NCBI RefSeq assembly: GCF_029873635.1
Contig: NC_080417.1
Location: forward strand, 25,554,182 to 25,618,181
Length of the DNA: 64,000 nt
Source of the DNA: Malania oleifera
Lineage: Eukaryota; Streptophyta; Magnoliopsida; Santalales; Ximeniaceae
Direction of reading: 5' to 3'
The notes under the pieces are model-generated. The model did no database searches and was not told where the DNA came from. It was given only the letters and a program-made list of their open reading frames with translations. Positions within the stretch are counted from its first letter, which is position 1. Every line of letters begins with the position of its first letter. Position numbers and translations under genes: made by a program. Positions 11,368-23,473 of this stretch are shown piece by piece.

Positions 11368-13319
11368 TGAAAGTTGAGGTGTAGTCCCAAGACCGAGGGG
11401 TGAATTAGATTATTAAAATTCCTTTTAAATTCCTTTTATGAATTCTCAACCTTTTGTTTATTTATCAAATACACAGCAAGTACTTAATTAATTATTCAAA
11501 CCACAAACAAAAACTTAACAAAAGTAATCAACTCAAGTAAACCAAAATTTAAACAATCATGCAACCAATCATCAACTTAAAGTAATCATCCACTCAATAA
11601 AATCCGCAGCTCTTTAGCAATTTTAGCTTTTGCGGGAATATAAAATATTTGTTTGTTTAGCCCTATGAATATATGTAAGCCCTGCGGTTAATTGATTTAG
11701 TTTCTCAATTTGATGCACAATCAACACTCTTTCCAAAAGCTTAGACTTTAAATAAACTTTTAGTTAAAGAGTCTTTGGGTGTTAACCAATCAACGTACTC
11801 CCTTATGGTTTCCGCAAATTATTAATCAACCAATGTACTCCCTTTTGGTTTCCGCAAGCCCAAAAACAAATTAATCTTTGTCTTATTTAATTCCCAAACT
11901 ACGTAGTATATATGATCAAGAATTTAAATCATCCATGTAGTTTATAGGTATGCTAAAGAGTAAAGAGAATGGGGAAAGAGAAGGAGACCAAGGTTTTTAC
12001 GAGGTTCGGCTTATCCCTAGCCTACGTCCTCACATTAGGAAAACCACCTAATGATTCCACTTCAGAGCAGAACAAAACCTTACACACTCCTTTAATAGGC
12101 TAGAGTAATCACCTCTCCACGAGATACCCCACGCTTGGGCAACGATTGAACAACCTGGAAATATCCAAGAACACTGCAAAAAAAATACAAGATAATCGCT
12201 GTGTACAAGAACACTCTCTCAAAGAGCAAATTAGTACAAATTCAGTACTATGTACTTCAGATTGAAGATGATCAGTACCTCAGTTTCTCAGCAAAAGAGT
12301 ATTGCAATGACTGAGCAAGAGAGAGCTTTTCAAGAGCAAGTTGCTTTCAGTAGATTTTTCAATTCTTTCTTTCTTGGTATTATTTTGATTTGGAAAACCA
12401 TATATTTATAGGTTTAGAAAAGTGTTTTCTTGATGCCCAAGTTTACTTGGAATATCTTCCAAGTTTTTAGAAAATTTGGGGCATAAGCAACCTTAATTTG
12501 AAATTTAAAAAATTTAAAATTTCTGACTGTTAACAGTGTTCAGATGACTAAAATTTTGGGTTAAGTCTTCTGAAATTCCTTAAAAGCTTTGAAAAATTGA
12601 CTGAGCATAGGGTTAGATGTCTGAAGCGTAGGGTCACACTTCTAAAGTTCCTGTTCAGATGACTGAACTGACCGATCAGACGTCAGAAGGTGTTTTTCAT
12701 GTTCTTTATTTCGAAAATAAAATCTTCAGTCTTCTGAATCAAATCTTCAAACTTCTAAAGAAATTCTTCAGACGTATGAGGATTCTCCTTAGTCATCCGG
12801 ATAGACCACTTCAGAAATTTCATTTTACTTTTCTAAAATCATTTTCACTCTCATGATTTGATTTGTTATAAAACATTTTCCAAGTTTTTGGAATAAGGTG
12901 TCTAAGTCAATATTTAACCCTAGAAAAGCTTTAAACATATTTCCATAAGATATTTAAAATATGAAGTACTTACATAAAGACTTCTTAAGACTTTGACATT
13001 CTAAGTGCTTGAGTCTTCATGCTTGTCTTTCTTTGGCTCTCTTGTCTTCAAGTTTTAAGCTTTTAGAAAGTTTCTCTTTAACATCCACACTCTCATGATC
13101 TTCAAGTTTTAATAGATATCATCTTTGAATTCATGCTTTGATATTCTTTAAGCTTAGCTTGATCATCATTCTTTGGCATATAAGCTGTCAATAATTCCTG
13201 TGACCAATCATCCTTATATTCATATTCTTGAATCCTGAAATATCATTACTTAACCAAATATGTTAAGTTTCTTTGTTTGTTATCATCGAAATAAGATTTT
13301 AAGCCTTGTAAGGTCAATA
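11368..13319 (-). mobile_element. SIRE-like LTR with preceding polypurine tract
   Basis: On the minus strand it starts TATTGACCTTACAAGG at 13319, directly after AAAAAGGAAGAGAT, and ends ...TTGGGACTACACCTCAACTTTCA at 11368. It contains a cluster of TCAGA..CTGAA-type short repeats (about 12530-12815), the GGACGTAGGC...GCCGAACC core (about 12005-12035), two copies of AGGGAGTACGTTG-type sequence (about 11790-11860), and CACCCC near its end. Because internal sequence is attached upstream, it is a 3' LTR rather than a solo LTR. Confidence 0.75.
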
Positions 13320-13570
13320 ATCTCTTCCTTTTTGATGATGACAAATAAGGATTAAAAATTGAGTAAGCCTTGAAAACGTTCCCCTTTACAATAAGCTTCA
13401 TCTTAACAATATTTGTAATATCAAGATCAATATCAACACCAATTTCAATATTATACAATATAATGCTCATATCACTTCATTCAAGATCTCATGCTCAATT
13501 TTTGTCCAAAATTTCTCCCCCTTTTGACATCAAGAAAAAAGAGTAAGATATCAAGAAAAATATATAAATA
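13320..13570 (-). mobile_element. SIRE-like 3' internal remnant
   Basis: Minus-strand continuation of the LTR at 11368-13319. It has the terminal polypurine tract next to the LTR and a second purine tract, AAAAGGGGGAG, at 13515-13525 (minus), as in the copies at 1002 and 17061. Truncated at about 13570 by the plus-strand gypsy element. Confidence 0.6.
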
Positions 13571-13974
13571 CAAAGGTTATGAGTGATTACGCGCTTGAAT
13601 TGCTTAATTAGGTATTTTAATTCATGAATTAAGAATTATATTTTTAATTAAATGCCTAATTATTCTCAATATTTTAACATTGTGTTCTATTTATAATATT
13701 TTGGTTTTATTGAGTAATTTATGAATTTTTGGTATTTTTTATTGCAGGACAACTGTTGGAAGCAAAAATCGACACTACTTCATATTTTTGGTGTAACTTT
13801 CTCGTTTGAGCTCCAATTAAGATGATTCAAAATGTTGTGGGAAGCCAAGAAAGAGCTCTACAACGTTTGTGTTTTAAGGTTTGAGAGATATGGGCTTTAG
13901 TATGGTCATAATTGAGCTTGTTCTCTAGGAAACAAAAAAAAAAAGGAAAAGAAGAAGCAAATGAGAAAAGAAAA

Positions 13975-14015
<41 letters not shown>

Positions 14016-14261
14016 CCTCTCTTCAAAACATGGCAGCACCCTCCCCTCTCTAACTCTCTCCTCTCTTCTCCCACTCTTAGTCTCCCTTCCTCTTCCTTTC
14101 TTCTTCTCTTCCCTACAATTCTCTCCCCTCTCTTTGCTGCTGCAAGCCCACAAAGTCGAAGCCCTTATTGCTGCTCCTTTGCTACTAGCAAAGAGCTCCC
14201 ACTATTGTTGCTATCCTAAGCTTACCGAGAGCCTCTCCCTGCTGCAACTGTTGCTGCTGTT

Positions 14262-14340
<79 letters not shown>

Positions 14341-15120
14341 TATTCTTTCTTTTAAAATAGTTGATTGAATAAATATTGAATGTTAGTTAAAGTTTTAAAA
14401 TTTTAATTCTTGTTTGTGTATTGTTAATAAAGTATATTTATTTTCTTTCTCTTCATATTTAGTATTACTATTAGAGTTAGTTTTTGGTTGAGTTATTTTT
14501 TTTTTTTTTATTGTTAAAGTTTGATTTGGTCTCTTAAAAAAAAAAGAAAAAAAATCATCTTAAGAATTAAAATTTGTTGGGTTCTATTTAATTTAAGTTC
14601 AGTTTAATTAAAATATGAATTTTTTATCATGTTTCTGTTTATTATTTAGTTGTTAAAGTCTTAATTTTGATTCAAGTTCTTGATTGCATTAAAATTTTGG
14701 TTTTTCTTGTTTGAGTTTGTGTTCGATTGAGTTTTTTTTTATTGCATGCTTAAGTTTGTGCTTAAAGTTATCGTTTTAAATCTTTTTCCGAAGTTCAACG
14801 CGCGTTTCAATTATTGCCTAGCTATTAAACGTAGGATTTCTGTTTCTTATTGTTAAAATTAGTTCGTGTTAGAATTTAGAATTTAAATTTCACGTTGTTT
14901 TAATTCGTCAAAAAAAGAATCTCAACATCCCAGAAAACCTAAATCTGAATTGTGTTTAGTAAATTTTTATTTTCTTAATTTCTTTTGGAATTACACAAGT
15001 TTGGAATTAAAATGCATTTCCTGAGGAGACAATCTAACATTTAGGTTAAGTATTACACGACCGAACTCCTATACTTGGAATAGCTTCCGAGATGCTCATT
15101 TTTTCGAGTGAGTCAAGTTT
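13571..15120 (+). mobile_element. Ty3/gypsy 5' LTR (plus-strand element)
   Basis: AT-rich sequence leading to a primer-binding site at about 15121. The left end is provisional (TGAGTGATTACGCG near 13579). It includes poly(A)/(AT)n at 13970-14013 and a long (CT)n(AT)n tract at 14262-14342, and no gene: the 147-codon frame over this stretch is simple-sequence translation. The right end is fixed by the primer site TTTTTGGCACCGTTGTCAAGGA, a decayed match to the tRNA-Asp-complementary TGGCGCCGTTGCCGGGGA. Confidence 0.6.
13970..14342. repeat. Simple-sequence tracts in gypsy LTR
   Basis: Poly(A) then (AT)n at 13970-14013, a pyrimidine-rich CT stretch, (CT)n about 59 nt at 14262-14320, and (AT)n at 14321-14342. 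Confidence 0.95.
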
Positions 15121-15138
15121 TTGGCACCGTTGTCAAGG
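15119..15138 (+). other. Gypsy primer-binding site (tRNA-Asp type)
   Basis: TTGGCACCGTTGTCAAGGAA is a decayed copy of the tRNA-Asp-type primer site used by plant gypsy elements, located between the LTR and gag. Confidence 0.65.
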
Positions 15139-15189
15139 AACGTCAGTGTTAGTTTCAAATTAGTGCTTTTCCTGTTATTTTAATTTTTC

Positions 15190-15573
15190 TCATGAAAAAG
15201 AAGATTAAAAAAAAGAGTTTTGAAGAAAATATGGCTGCACTTGCATCACGCACGCTTATAAATTTTTTGTAGCCCACATAAACCACACAACCATCTTGCT
15301 TCATATTGCCTGAGAATGCACAGAACTTTAACATTAAGTTTGGAATGATATCTGTGATACCTCAATTTTATGGGATGGAGTGAAAATCCATATAAGCATT
15401 TAATTGATTTTGGGCTTGCATGTGTTACATTCATAGATGGGACTGCTACTAATCAGGCAATTAGATTGCGTCTATTTCCTTTTTCATTGAAATACAAGGC
15501 TAAGACATGGTTTAATTCTCTTAAGCCTAATTCTATCTCTAGTTAGGCTGATATGCAAAATGAATTTCTGCAT
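15190..15573 (+). pseudogene. Gypsy gag, 5' half
   Basis: Gag N-terminal debris. Near 15437 a frame reads DGTATNQAIRLRLFPFSLK, then AKTWFNSLKPNSIS, and ends EFLH at the insertion point (15573). This is the retrotransposon gag domain of Athila/Tat-type elements. Stops are present. The frame resumes at 21072 after a nested insertion. Confidence 0.75.
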
Positions 15574-16830
15574 TGTTGGCCTAATTGGGCTTTTCAATTT
15601 TGTTTTGATGATAACAAAATGAAGGATGTTTTAACATGTGTTGTTGAGTGGTTTTATTTCAGGACCAAGTCAAAGGACACTCATGATTAATCAAGGAAGC
15701 AAGCTGCAAATCAAAGACAATCAAATGAAACCTTCTCAGAATATTGAAGAAATAAAAGACACATAAAGAGCTTAAAGGCTTGGCAGGACTTGAAGTAAAG
15801 ACTAAACCTTAAGAGGCTGCAAGACTTAGTGATTAAGGAGATCATGCTTAGAAGAATGTTTGTAAGTACTTCAAATTCATTACTATTTATATATGTGAAG
15901 CTCTTTAGGATAAGAAGACTTAGAAATCATTTCTTCTAAAACTCTTGAAAATGATTTTGAAAGAGTGGTACTTGAGCTTTCCAAAATGAACTAGAGTTTA
16001 AAAATCAAAAATGAAAAAAAAAGGACTGGTTAGCCGACATACCATTTTTGAATTAGGACCAGTCAGCCGACTGACTCCCTAGTCTGTCCAGTCGACTAAC
16101 TATTTTGAACATAGTTGAGTCAGCCGATTGACAATTTATTAGAATGAAATTTTTGAGAGATAGAATGTTGTCAGTTGTCTGTCTAGCCGACTGACTAGTA
16201 CAAAAATGACCTAATTGAGTGAGTCAACCGACTGATACTGCGGAGATTTTGAATTTCGAACTATACAGGAAGTTTTTCAAAATTAATTTTATGATTTAAT
16301 ATCTTTTGAAAAGTTACCTAAATACTTCATGTCAACTTGTTAAATGAGGAAACTTTTCTTTAAGAAGTCTATAAATACCTCTCTTTCTCAATGAAAACAT
16401 ACGCTCAAGCAATACACGATTTCTACTCTAAAACTCTCTTGAAGTACGATTAGTGATTTAACTTGTATAACTTGCTCTGTGTTTGAGAGTGTTTTTGTGC
16501 GCAGATATCCATTCCTTTCTATTAGATCTTTGATGGTTCAAGGTATAGTTAGATCGTTGCACCAAGCATAGATTGTTGCTTGGAGAGATTTCTCTTCCTA
16601 AAAAATAGGTCGATTATTGTAAAGGTTTTTGTTCCACCCGGAAGGAACAAGGTATAGTGGAATCCTTAAGTGGTTAACTTAAGGCAAGGATATTATAGGC
16701 TGGAGTAAGCCAAACCTTGTAAAAACACCATGTCACTTTCTTCTCTTATTCTCTTTAAATTCCAGCAACAATATAAACTGTGTGGCTGTGTTAATCTTAC
16801 AAACAACCTTGGATATTAAATAAACCTAAG
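15574..16830 (+). repeat. 5' LTR of nested SIRE-like element (family A, copy 2), truncated
   Basis: Aligns by eye to the LTRs at 1285 and 17435. It has the AGCCGACTGACT-like repeat cluster (16030-16240) and a CTATAAATACC promoter-like element near 16370. The core is decayed (AAGGATATTATAGGCTGG...GCCAAACC). It stops at ATTAAATAAACCTAAG and passes directly into 3' internal sequence, so the LTR tail and the whole coding region have been deleted. Confidence 0.75.
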
Positions 16831-17434
16831 AGAATAGTCAGCCAACTAACCCTAAGGTCAATTGACTGACTAAAGAAAAAACCTTAGGCTTGTTTATAAA
16901 AACCTGAGCCATTTGAGTAGTCAGTCAACTGACCTAGGGTTTGTCTCTTCGTGTGTTCTCACTCTCTCCTTTTTCTCGGCTTCCTTTCATCCATAAACAC
17001 TTTGTTTGGTAGCTTTGCCTGTATGATTTATCTCTTCCCCCTTGTTTCTGAGTGATGTCCAAAGGGGGAGAAATCTGAGAAGAGCGAAGATGTAACAGTC
17101 ATGTTAAGTTTGTATGCTATAATAGCCATGTTAAGTATGTATGCCATATTGAATAGTCACATGCTCAGTATGAATACTCTTTCTGTATATCTGTATATCC
17201 TTAATTTTATGTTGAGTATATTACTTGTATATTGAATATCCTTGATTTTGACTTAGAGCACATTGACATTTTTCACATAATATATGACTCTAATGCCACA
17301 TGCTTAAAATGTTGAAAAATTAAAATTGATGTCACATGTTTAAAATATTGAAAGAATGCTAACAGTAAGGGGGAACCTTTTCTTTGGAACCTTCATCTTT
17401 GCTCCTCGTTTGTCATCATAAAAAAGGGGGAGAT
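16831..17434 (+). mobile_element. SIRE-like 3' internal remnant
   Basis: Parallels 225-1284: a repeat cluster (GTCAGCCAACTAACC and relatives), CTAGGGTTTGTCTCTTC, the AAAGGGGGAG tract at 17061-17070, and a terminal polypurine tract AAAAAAGGGGGAG before the 3' LTR. Confidence 0.7.
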
Positions 17435-20400
17435 TATTGGCCTAACTAGGCTTTTCAATCTTGTTTTGATCATAAAAAAGGGGGATGTTTTAACATGTGT
17501 TGTTGAGTGGTTTTATTTCAGGACCAAACCAAAGGACACTCATGGTTAATCAGGGAAGCAAATTGTAAATCAAAGACAATCAAATGAAAGCTTCTCATAA
17601 TATTGAAGAAATAAAAGACACATAAAGAGCTTAAAGGCTTGGCAGGACTTGAAGTAAAGACTGAACCTCAAGAGGTTGCAAGACTTAGTAATTAAGGAGA
17701 TCATGCTTAGAAGAATGTTTGTAAGTACTTCAAATTTATTACTATTTAGATATATGAAGTTCTTTAGGATAAGAAGACTTAGAAACCATTTCTTATAAAA
17801 CTCTTGAAAATGATTTTGAAAGAGTGGTACGTGAGCTTTTCAAAATGAACTAGAGTTTAAAAATCAAAAATGAAAAAGAAAGGACTGGTCAGCCGACTAA
17901 CAATTGTTGAACTGGGATTAGTTAGCCGACTGAATCCTTGGTCTGTCCAGCCGACTGACTATTTTGAACATAGTTGAGTTAGCCGATAGACAATTTATCA
18001 GAATTAATTTTTTGAGAGACAGAATATTGTCAGCCGATTGACTAGTACAAAAATGACTCAATTAAGTGAGTCAGCTGACTGACTCTATGGAGATTTTGAA
18101 TTTTGAACTATACAGGAAGTTTTTCAAAATTAATTCTATGATTTAATATCTTTTGAAAAGTTACCTAAATACTTCATGTCAACTTGTTAAATGAGGAAAC
18201 TTTTCTTTAAGAAGTCTGTAAATACCTCTCTTCTCTTATTCTCTTTAAATTCCAACAACAATATAAACTGTGTGGATGTGTTAATCTTACAAACAACCTT
18301 GGATATTAAATAAACCTAAGATTAAAATTGATTGGATTGATCATCATTGATTGCATAAATCGAAAGGGAGTACGTTGGTTGATCAAATACTAAATTCTTC
18401 TAACTAAGGGTTTATTTAAAATCTGAGTTATTGAAAAGAGTGATTGGATGTTATTTTAATTTTTAGTTCAAAGGCCAACTACAGTACTTGCATATTCATA
18501 TACAGGGCTGCTAATAATTAAGCTGAATACAGCAAAGCATGCATTAATTGATTACTTGTATTGTGTTTGATTGGTTTGAATAGTTGATTATTTAGTTGTT
18601 TATGTTGTGGATGTGGATTGAATAGAATACGTAAGTTTTTCGTGTGGATTGCCTAATTAACAAGAAAATAAGGAGTCTTTAAAAAGAATTATGAAAGGTT
18701 AAGATTTTGTTGACCTTATAGGTCATATCCCTGTTTTGATTATGACAAACACTCAGGTATTTAATGTCTACCGAGTTGATGTGCAGGTTTATCTTGGCGG
18801 TATCATATGAAGGCACTCGAAGACACCCTTGGAGGAAAATGAAGACCTTAAAGACCCTACTTATAATTTAATTGTTGTATTTCTTTGATGTAAAGGGTCT
18901 GTAATAGTAATTAGGACTTATGACTTGTAATAATTGCATGCATCACCTGCTTAATTTATTATGTAAGCTCAAACAAACCGTAAACCAAAATGACCTTTGA
19001 ATGACCTTAGGGTTTACCCTTTGGTCAATCGACACCGGACTTTTTTAGTGTCTCTATTTTAGACAAAAATGACCCTAGGACACTGACCATTGCACTTATG
19101 TATGTTAGGCACTTGAATAGGGTGAATGTGCATTGAAACGAGGTTGAAATGCACACTTGGTGCACTTTCGGTCTACCGGTCCACATAGTTCATTTTGGAC
19201 TGGTCCACCGAACCGAACCTAGGTCAACTATTGACCAAGGTCCTGGTCGACCGAACCATTTCAGTTCAAAATGCCCTGGTCGACCGAAACCCTCTTTGGT
19301 CAACATTTTGACCACCTAGTCGACTGACCCTTTTTGTACTCCAACTACCTGATCGACCGAGGGTCCTCGGGAGAAATCCCAACTGTCTGATCGACCGAAC
19401 TAACCAGTTCAAAATGGCCCGATCGACCGAACCTCAAAAATTTGAGAAATCGCCCTCTTCTAGTCGACCGAGCCCTCAGTTCAAAAGTCCCCTGGTCGAC
19501 CAAATCATATGAGACTTGGTCGAACGAACCTATTCTGGTCGACCGGACCTCTCGAGTTGCCCTGATTTTTACTGCAGTTAAATATTTTTTAAACAGGGTT
19601 AAAATGTTTTAAATATCCTTAAAGTTTCTTAATAATACCCAATAGGTCCCCAACAGTCATATTTTCTCCTATGCCTATATATATGAGATCACTTGTGAAA
19701 ATGAGGTAGGGATTAACCACTTTGATTAGGAGAAATTCTCTGAAATTTCCAGATCTTATAATACTAATATTTGAGCCTCCTACACTCATACTTACTTTCT
19801 CACACTGATTAAACCCTTTGCAAGTTGATTGAGTGTTAGTCTAAATAGGTTTGCTCTCCCACTCTTGATTGATTGATTCGATTTTTACGAGAGCTAAACC
19901 TAAGTGTTCTTATGGAGCTTTTGCTAATAAGCCTATCCTAAGAAGACTTCCTTAAAGCTTCTGAGTTTTGCATTTGTGTTGCAATATCTTAGGAAGCTTG
20001 TATTTGTCTTTGGGTTGCAAAATCATTTTCAAAACATACTCAAATATCTTGTGTGATTTATATTGATATATTTGTGAAAAGATATTTGTGTTTGTGATAG
20101 TGATCTTTGTTGCAATATTCACTCACTCGTACATTATTTGCTGAATACAAAGATTACACATCTTTTGTAAACTAAGCATATACATCATTTGATACTTACA
20201 TGCTTGAGATATCCTGCTAATTGAAATACTTGAGACTTGACATCTTTGTGTGAACTTATTTGCTAAAAATCTTGTGATACAAAGATTGCTTATCTGTCAC
20301 TCTCACATACACATTACACATATAGAAAATACTTTTGACAGTTGAGTCATTTAGACCACATTGAGCTTACATATTGAATCATATTGTGGTGTATGTTATT

Positions 20401-21066
20401 GCGCGCATTTGGGTACATATCTGTTTTACACGAAAGCACAATCATTGTACCATTTGATTATATACACATTTGTTGTATATCCAGGCACGGGCCTGAAGAG
20501 GGAGACTAGCCTTGGAATAGTCCCGGATTGGCTTAGACCCGGTTAGGAAAGCTAGGTGCGTCGTCCTGTTAAGGCCTGTAGGTTGAGGTCAGCCCCACTA
20601 ATTGACCTGGTTAAGGTTGAGGTCAGCCCTATGTTAATTTGACCTGGTTGTAAACGGTGCCGCTCCACCCTTAAGTGAGCTATTAGTGGAATCCTCGGAC
20701 TTGCGAGCTAGAGGCGAGAACATAGGCATAGTTGGCCAAACCCCGATAACATATCTTGTGTTTGTGCATATTGTCGCACTTTATATTTACCGCACGTGTA
20801 TGTTATTATGTGAATGATGCCCTTGATTTAAATTTCCGCATATTAGATTTATCGGCGTATTTGGAACTGGATAGAAAAACTTTAGGTTGTAATACTCAGC
20901 TGACATCTAGTTCAACTTAGGAGAAAAGTTTAAAATTCCAATTCACCCCCCCTCCCTCTTGGGAATACACCAATTCTAACAGATTTCAAGAAGGAACTTA
21001 AAAGAAAAATTTTTAATAATCCAATTCTCCCCCCCCCTCCCTCTTGGGACGACACCTTAGGTTTCA
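17435..21066 (+). repeat. 3' LTR of nested SIRE-like element (family A, copy 3), interrupted
   Basis: Starts TATTGGCCTAACTAGG and ends AGGTTTCA. A solo LTR of another family lies inside (18708-20981). Compared with copy 2 it also lacks about 500 bp between CTGTAAATACCTCTCTT and CTCTTATTCTC (near 18238). Confidence 0.75.
18708..20981 (+). mobile_element. Solo LTR (family B) with perfect TSD GATTT
   Basis: A 2274-bp unit starting TGTTGACCTTATAGGTC and ending CCAATTCTAACA, flanked on both sides by GATTT (18703-18707 and 20982-20986). No internal sequence, primer site or polypurine tract is attached. It carries about 12 copies of a GGTCGACCGAACC-like motif (about 19190-19550), the core AGAACATAGGC...GGCCAAACCCCG (about 20713-20745), and CACCCCCCCTCCCTCTTGGG near the end. 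This is the clearest solo LTR in the window, the product of LTR-LTR recombination. Confidence 0.92.
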
Positions 21067-21071
21067 TACAT

Positions 21072-22420
21072 AATTTTTTTCCCTTACAGAGAACTTAATT
21101 TTTGTAGGAACATATCAATCGATTCATGCAAGGAGTTGATGAGACATTTCATGAAAGCTGGGAGAGATTTAGAGATCTGGTAAATATGCGTCTCCACTAT
21201 GGATTTGAATCATGACACTTTGTCAACTATTTCTATACTGCGTTGACTCCTGAATCGAAGCAGTTCGTTCATACTATATGTTTAGGATATTTCTTCGACC
21301 AGGAGCATGATAAGGCATTAGATTTTCTAGATCATTTAGTTGACTATGCTCAGCAGTGGAACACTAGGATTGACAAAAGACCGATTGCAGCTCAACCATT
21401 GAGAGCAATACATGGTGGAGAGTGGAATGAACTAAAAGATGATTTTTGTGTTGAAGTAGGTCTAGCTGAACTCACCAAAAAAGGGGAGGCTATAGAGGTG
21501 GAAAAGGAAAATAGTATAGCGCAACTTTGGAATCAACTTTCCTAGTCCTATGCACCCCCTTATCAGCCGCCATATCGTCAGGCTACCCTTTAGCATTAGT
21601 ATCAGCCACAACAAATCTCTCACAGCTATGCACCTTCAGGATATTAATCTAATGCAGCACCTGCTCCGCTGGAGAAGTCTTTTAAAGATGCTCTTCAGCA
21701 GTTCATGCAGTTTCAAGTCACAACTAACAATCAATACACTCATGTCATACATGAATTGCGGGACACCATTAATGAGATGAGCACACAGTTGAATATCTTA
21801 GAAAAAGGTGAATTTCTGGTAGAACCTTAGCCTAATCCTCAAGAATACTAGCACCAACAGAAAAAATATATATAATGTTTCTCTTGAGATAGTAGAGGCC
21901 GTTATTACTTCGAGAAGTGGAAAAGAAGTTCCCCAACCTGAGATACTCACTGACAAACCAATTGTTGTCTCGACACCTAAAGTTACAACTAAGATAAATG
22001 AAGTCAAAGAAAAATCAAAGAAAGCAAGCCTAGAATTGAAAGAAGTTAGTTAACGTGGAGACCGAGACCAGTAAGGAGTACCAACCTGTGGTACCTTACT
22101 CTCATAGATTGACAGCTGTGGAACCATCACTCCCTACTAGAGTAAGTGTTAGGAGTGCAATGTTGAAGCAAATCCTCGTAATGGTAAAGTGATGGGTACA
22201 CCCGATAAAGAGGGTGAGCAGACCGGTGAGAGTTTAATTTTTAAAGAACCATGTAAAAATTTTAATGTTGATGCTTCTAAAGAACCAAAGGTAACTACTC
22301 CGACAACTCTGGCTCAAAAACCAGTTCTTAAAGAAGTGAATTTCCTAGAAAATATGCTGAATCAAGATCCTTTCTTATTAAAACAAGTCTGCACATGTTT
22401 TTTCTAGTACCTTAGAAAGT
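21072..22420 (+). pseudogene. Gypsy gag, 3' half, and downstream remnant
   Basis: Gag resumes with FFPLQRT, then INRFMQGVDETFHESWERFRDLV, followed by a 100-codon frame (21243-21545) with HDKALDFLDHLVDYAQQWN. Downstream frames (21550-22400) are proline/lysine-rich and broken. Near 22440 NKTIHYGDSNLETRRFNL is typical of the end of such elements. No protease, RT or integrase is visible, so this is a gag-only, non-autonomous or internally deleted gypsy element. Confidence 0.75.
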
Positions 22421-22800
22421 ATTAATTTATTTGAGGCTAACTTTTGTGTAGGTAACAAGACTATTCATTATGGTGACTCAAATTTGGAGACTCGTCGGTT
22501 TAATTTATAGACTTGCACCCACCAGATGAAATTCCTCTAGTGTCTCCGCCAGACAGACTGTGATGTTTTTCTTTCCCTTCTTTTCATTTTTTTTTTACCT
22601 TACTTTATTTTTAGTTTATTTTTAGGTACATTTTTCTATAGTTTCAGTTTTTCTTTTCCCTTACTTCTCTACCCAAGTATGCTCTACTTTCCCCATGCAC
22701 ATCTTTTTTATTTCCCCTATGCTTTCACATTGAGGACCGTGTTTCACTTTAGTTGAGAGAGGGGGGGGGGGGGGATGAGAAAACACATGAAAAAAAAATT
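22420..22800 (+). mobile_element. Gypsy element 3' end with poly(G) polypurine tract
   Basis: TTCACATTGAGGACCGTGTTT followed by GTTGAGAGA and a 14-G run (22761-22774) resembles the 'ATTGAGGACAATG...GTTTGGGGG' 3' end of plant gypsy elements. No 3' LTR matching 13571-15120 was found downstream, so the right end is open. Confidence 0.55.
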
Positions 22801-23384
22801 TGAATGAATAGGTCATGATTAACACTGACTTATACCCTTTACATACTTGCATATAACCTAGGAGTTACACACTTAAGCTGTATAATGGGTTATTTATGTA
22901 TAATTTCTCTTTATATGATTAATCTAGGAATTGTAACTCTATGAAGGTTGACTGGTAATCCATTCATGTTAATATGACTATATAAATTCTTGCATTTACA
23001 TGGTATCTAATGAGGCTAAATAGACACATTCACGTGATTCATTGTACTTAGGGTTCCTTATATGATCGACCTCAACATTTCATACCCTTCACATATATAT
23101 GCAAAATAACAACAAACAATTTTTGTGTTATCTCTTTTGGTTTAATTAAATTAGTCTTTTTTTTTTTTTTAAGAAAGCTCGTTCCATTAAACTTGAAAGT
23201 TGTGGAGAAGTAGTATTTATTTTTAGTGACAAATAAAAATTATCACCCTTTTGTTTGATTAAAAATTATTGATTTGGCGCATTTTTCTTAACTTATAAAT
23301 ATAATATCCATTTTTTTTTCTAACTTAAAAATTATTATCTTAGCACATAATAGAGTTTTTATAAACTTAACAGTGTAAGTTCTC

Positions 23385-23423
<39 letters not shown>

Positions 23424-23428
23424 CTTTC

Positions 23429-23473
<45 letters not shown>

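Larger units (their letters stand above)
15574..21066 (+). mobile_element. SIRE-like element nested in gypsy gag, with TSD TGCAT/TACAT
   Basis: A 5493-bp insertion starting TGTTGGCCTAATTGGG and ending ...ACCTTAGGTTTCA. It is flanked by TGCAT (15569-15573) and TACAT (21067-21071), a 5-bp duplication with one change. Removing insert plus duplication lets the gag reading resume in the same frame (EFLH, then FFPLQRT). Inside are a 5' LTR truncated at about 16830, a 3' internal remnant (16830-17434), and a 3' LTR (17435-21066) interrupted by a solo LTR. All coding sequence is deleted. Confidence 0.85.

Noticed and set aside
13912-14355. 147-codon open frame rich in Leu/Ser/Tyr/Ile
   Set aside because: It is a translation of poly(A), (AT)n and (CT)n tracts within a gypsy LTR.
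19190-19550. CRISPR-like array of regularly repeated GTCGACCGA motifs
   Set aside because: Units are short, degenerate and irregularly spaced, lie inside an LTR of a plant genome, and have no cas genes nearby.
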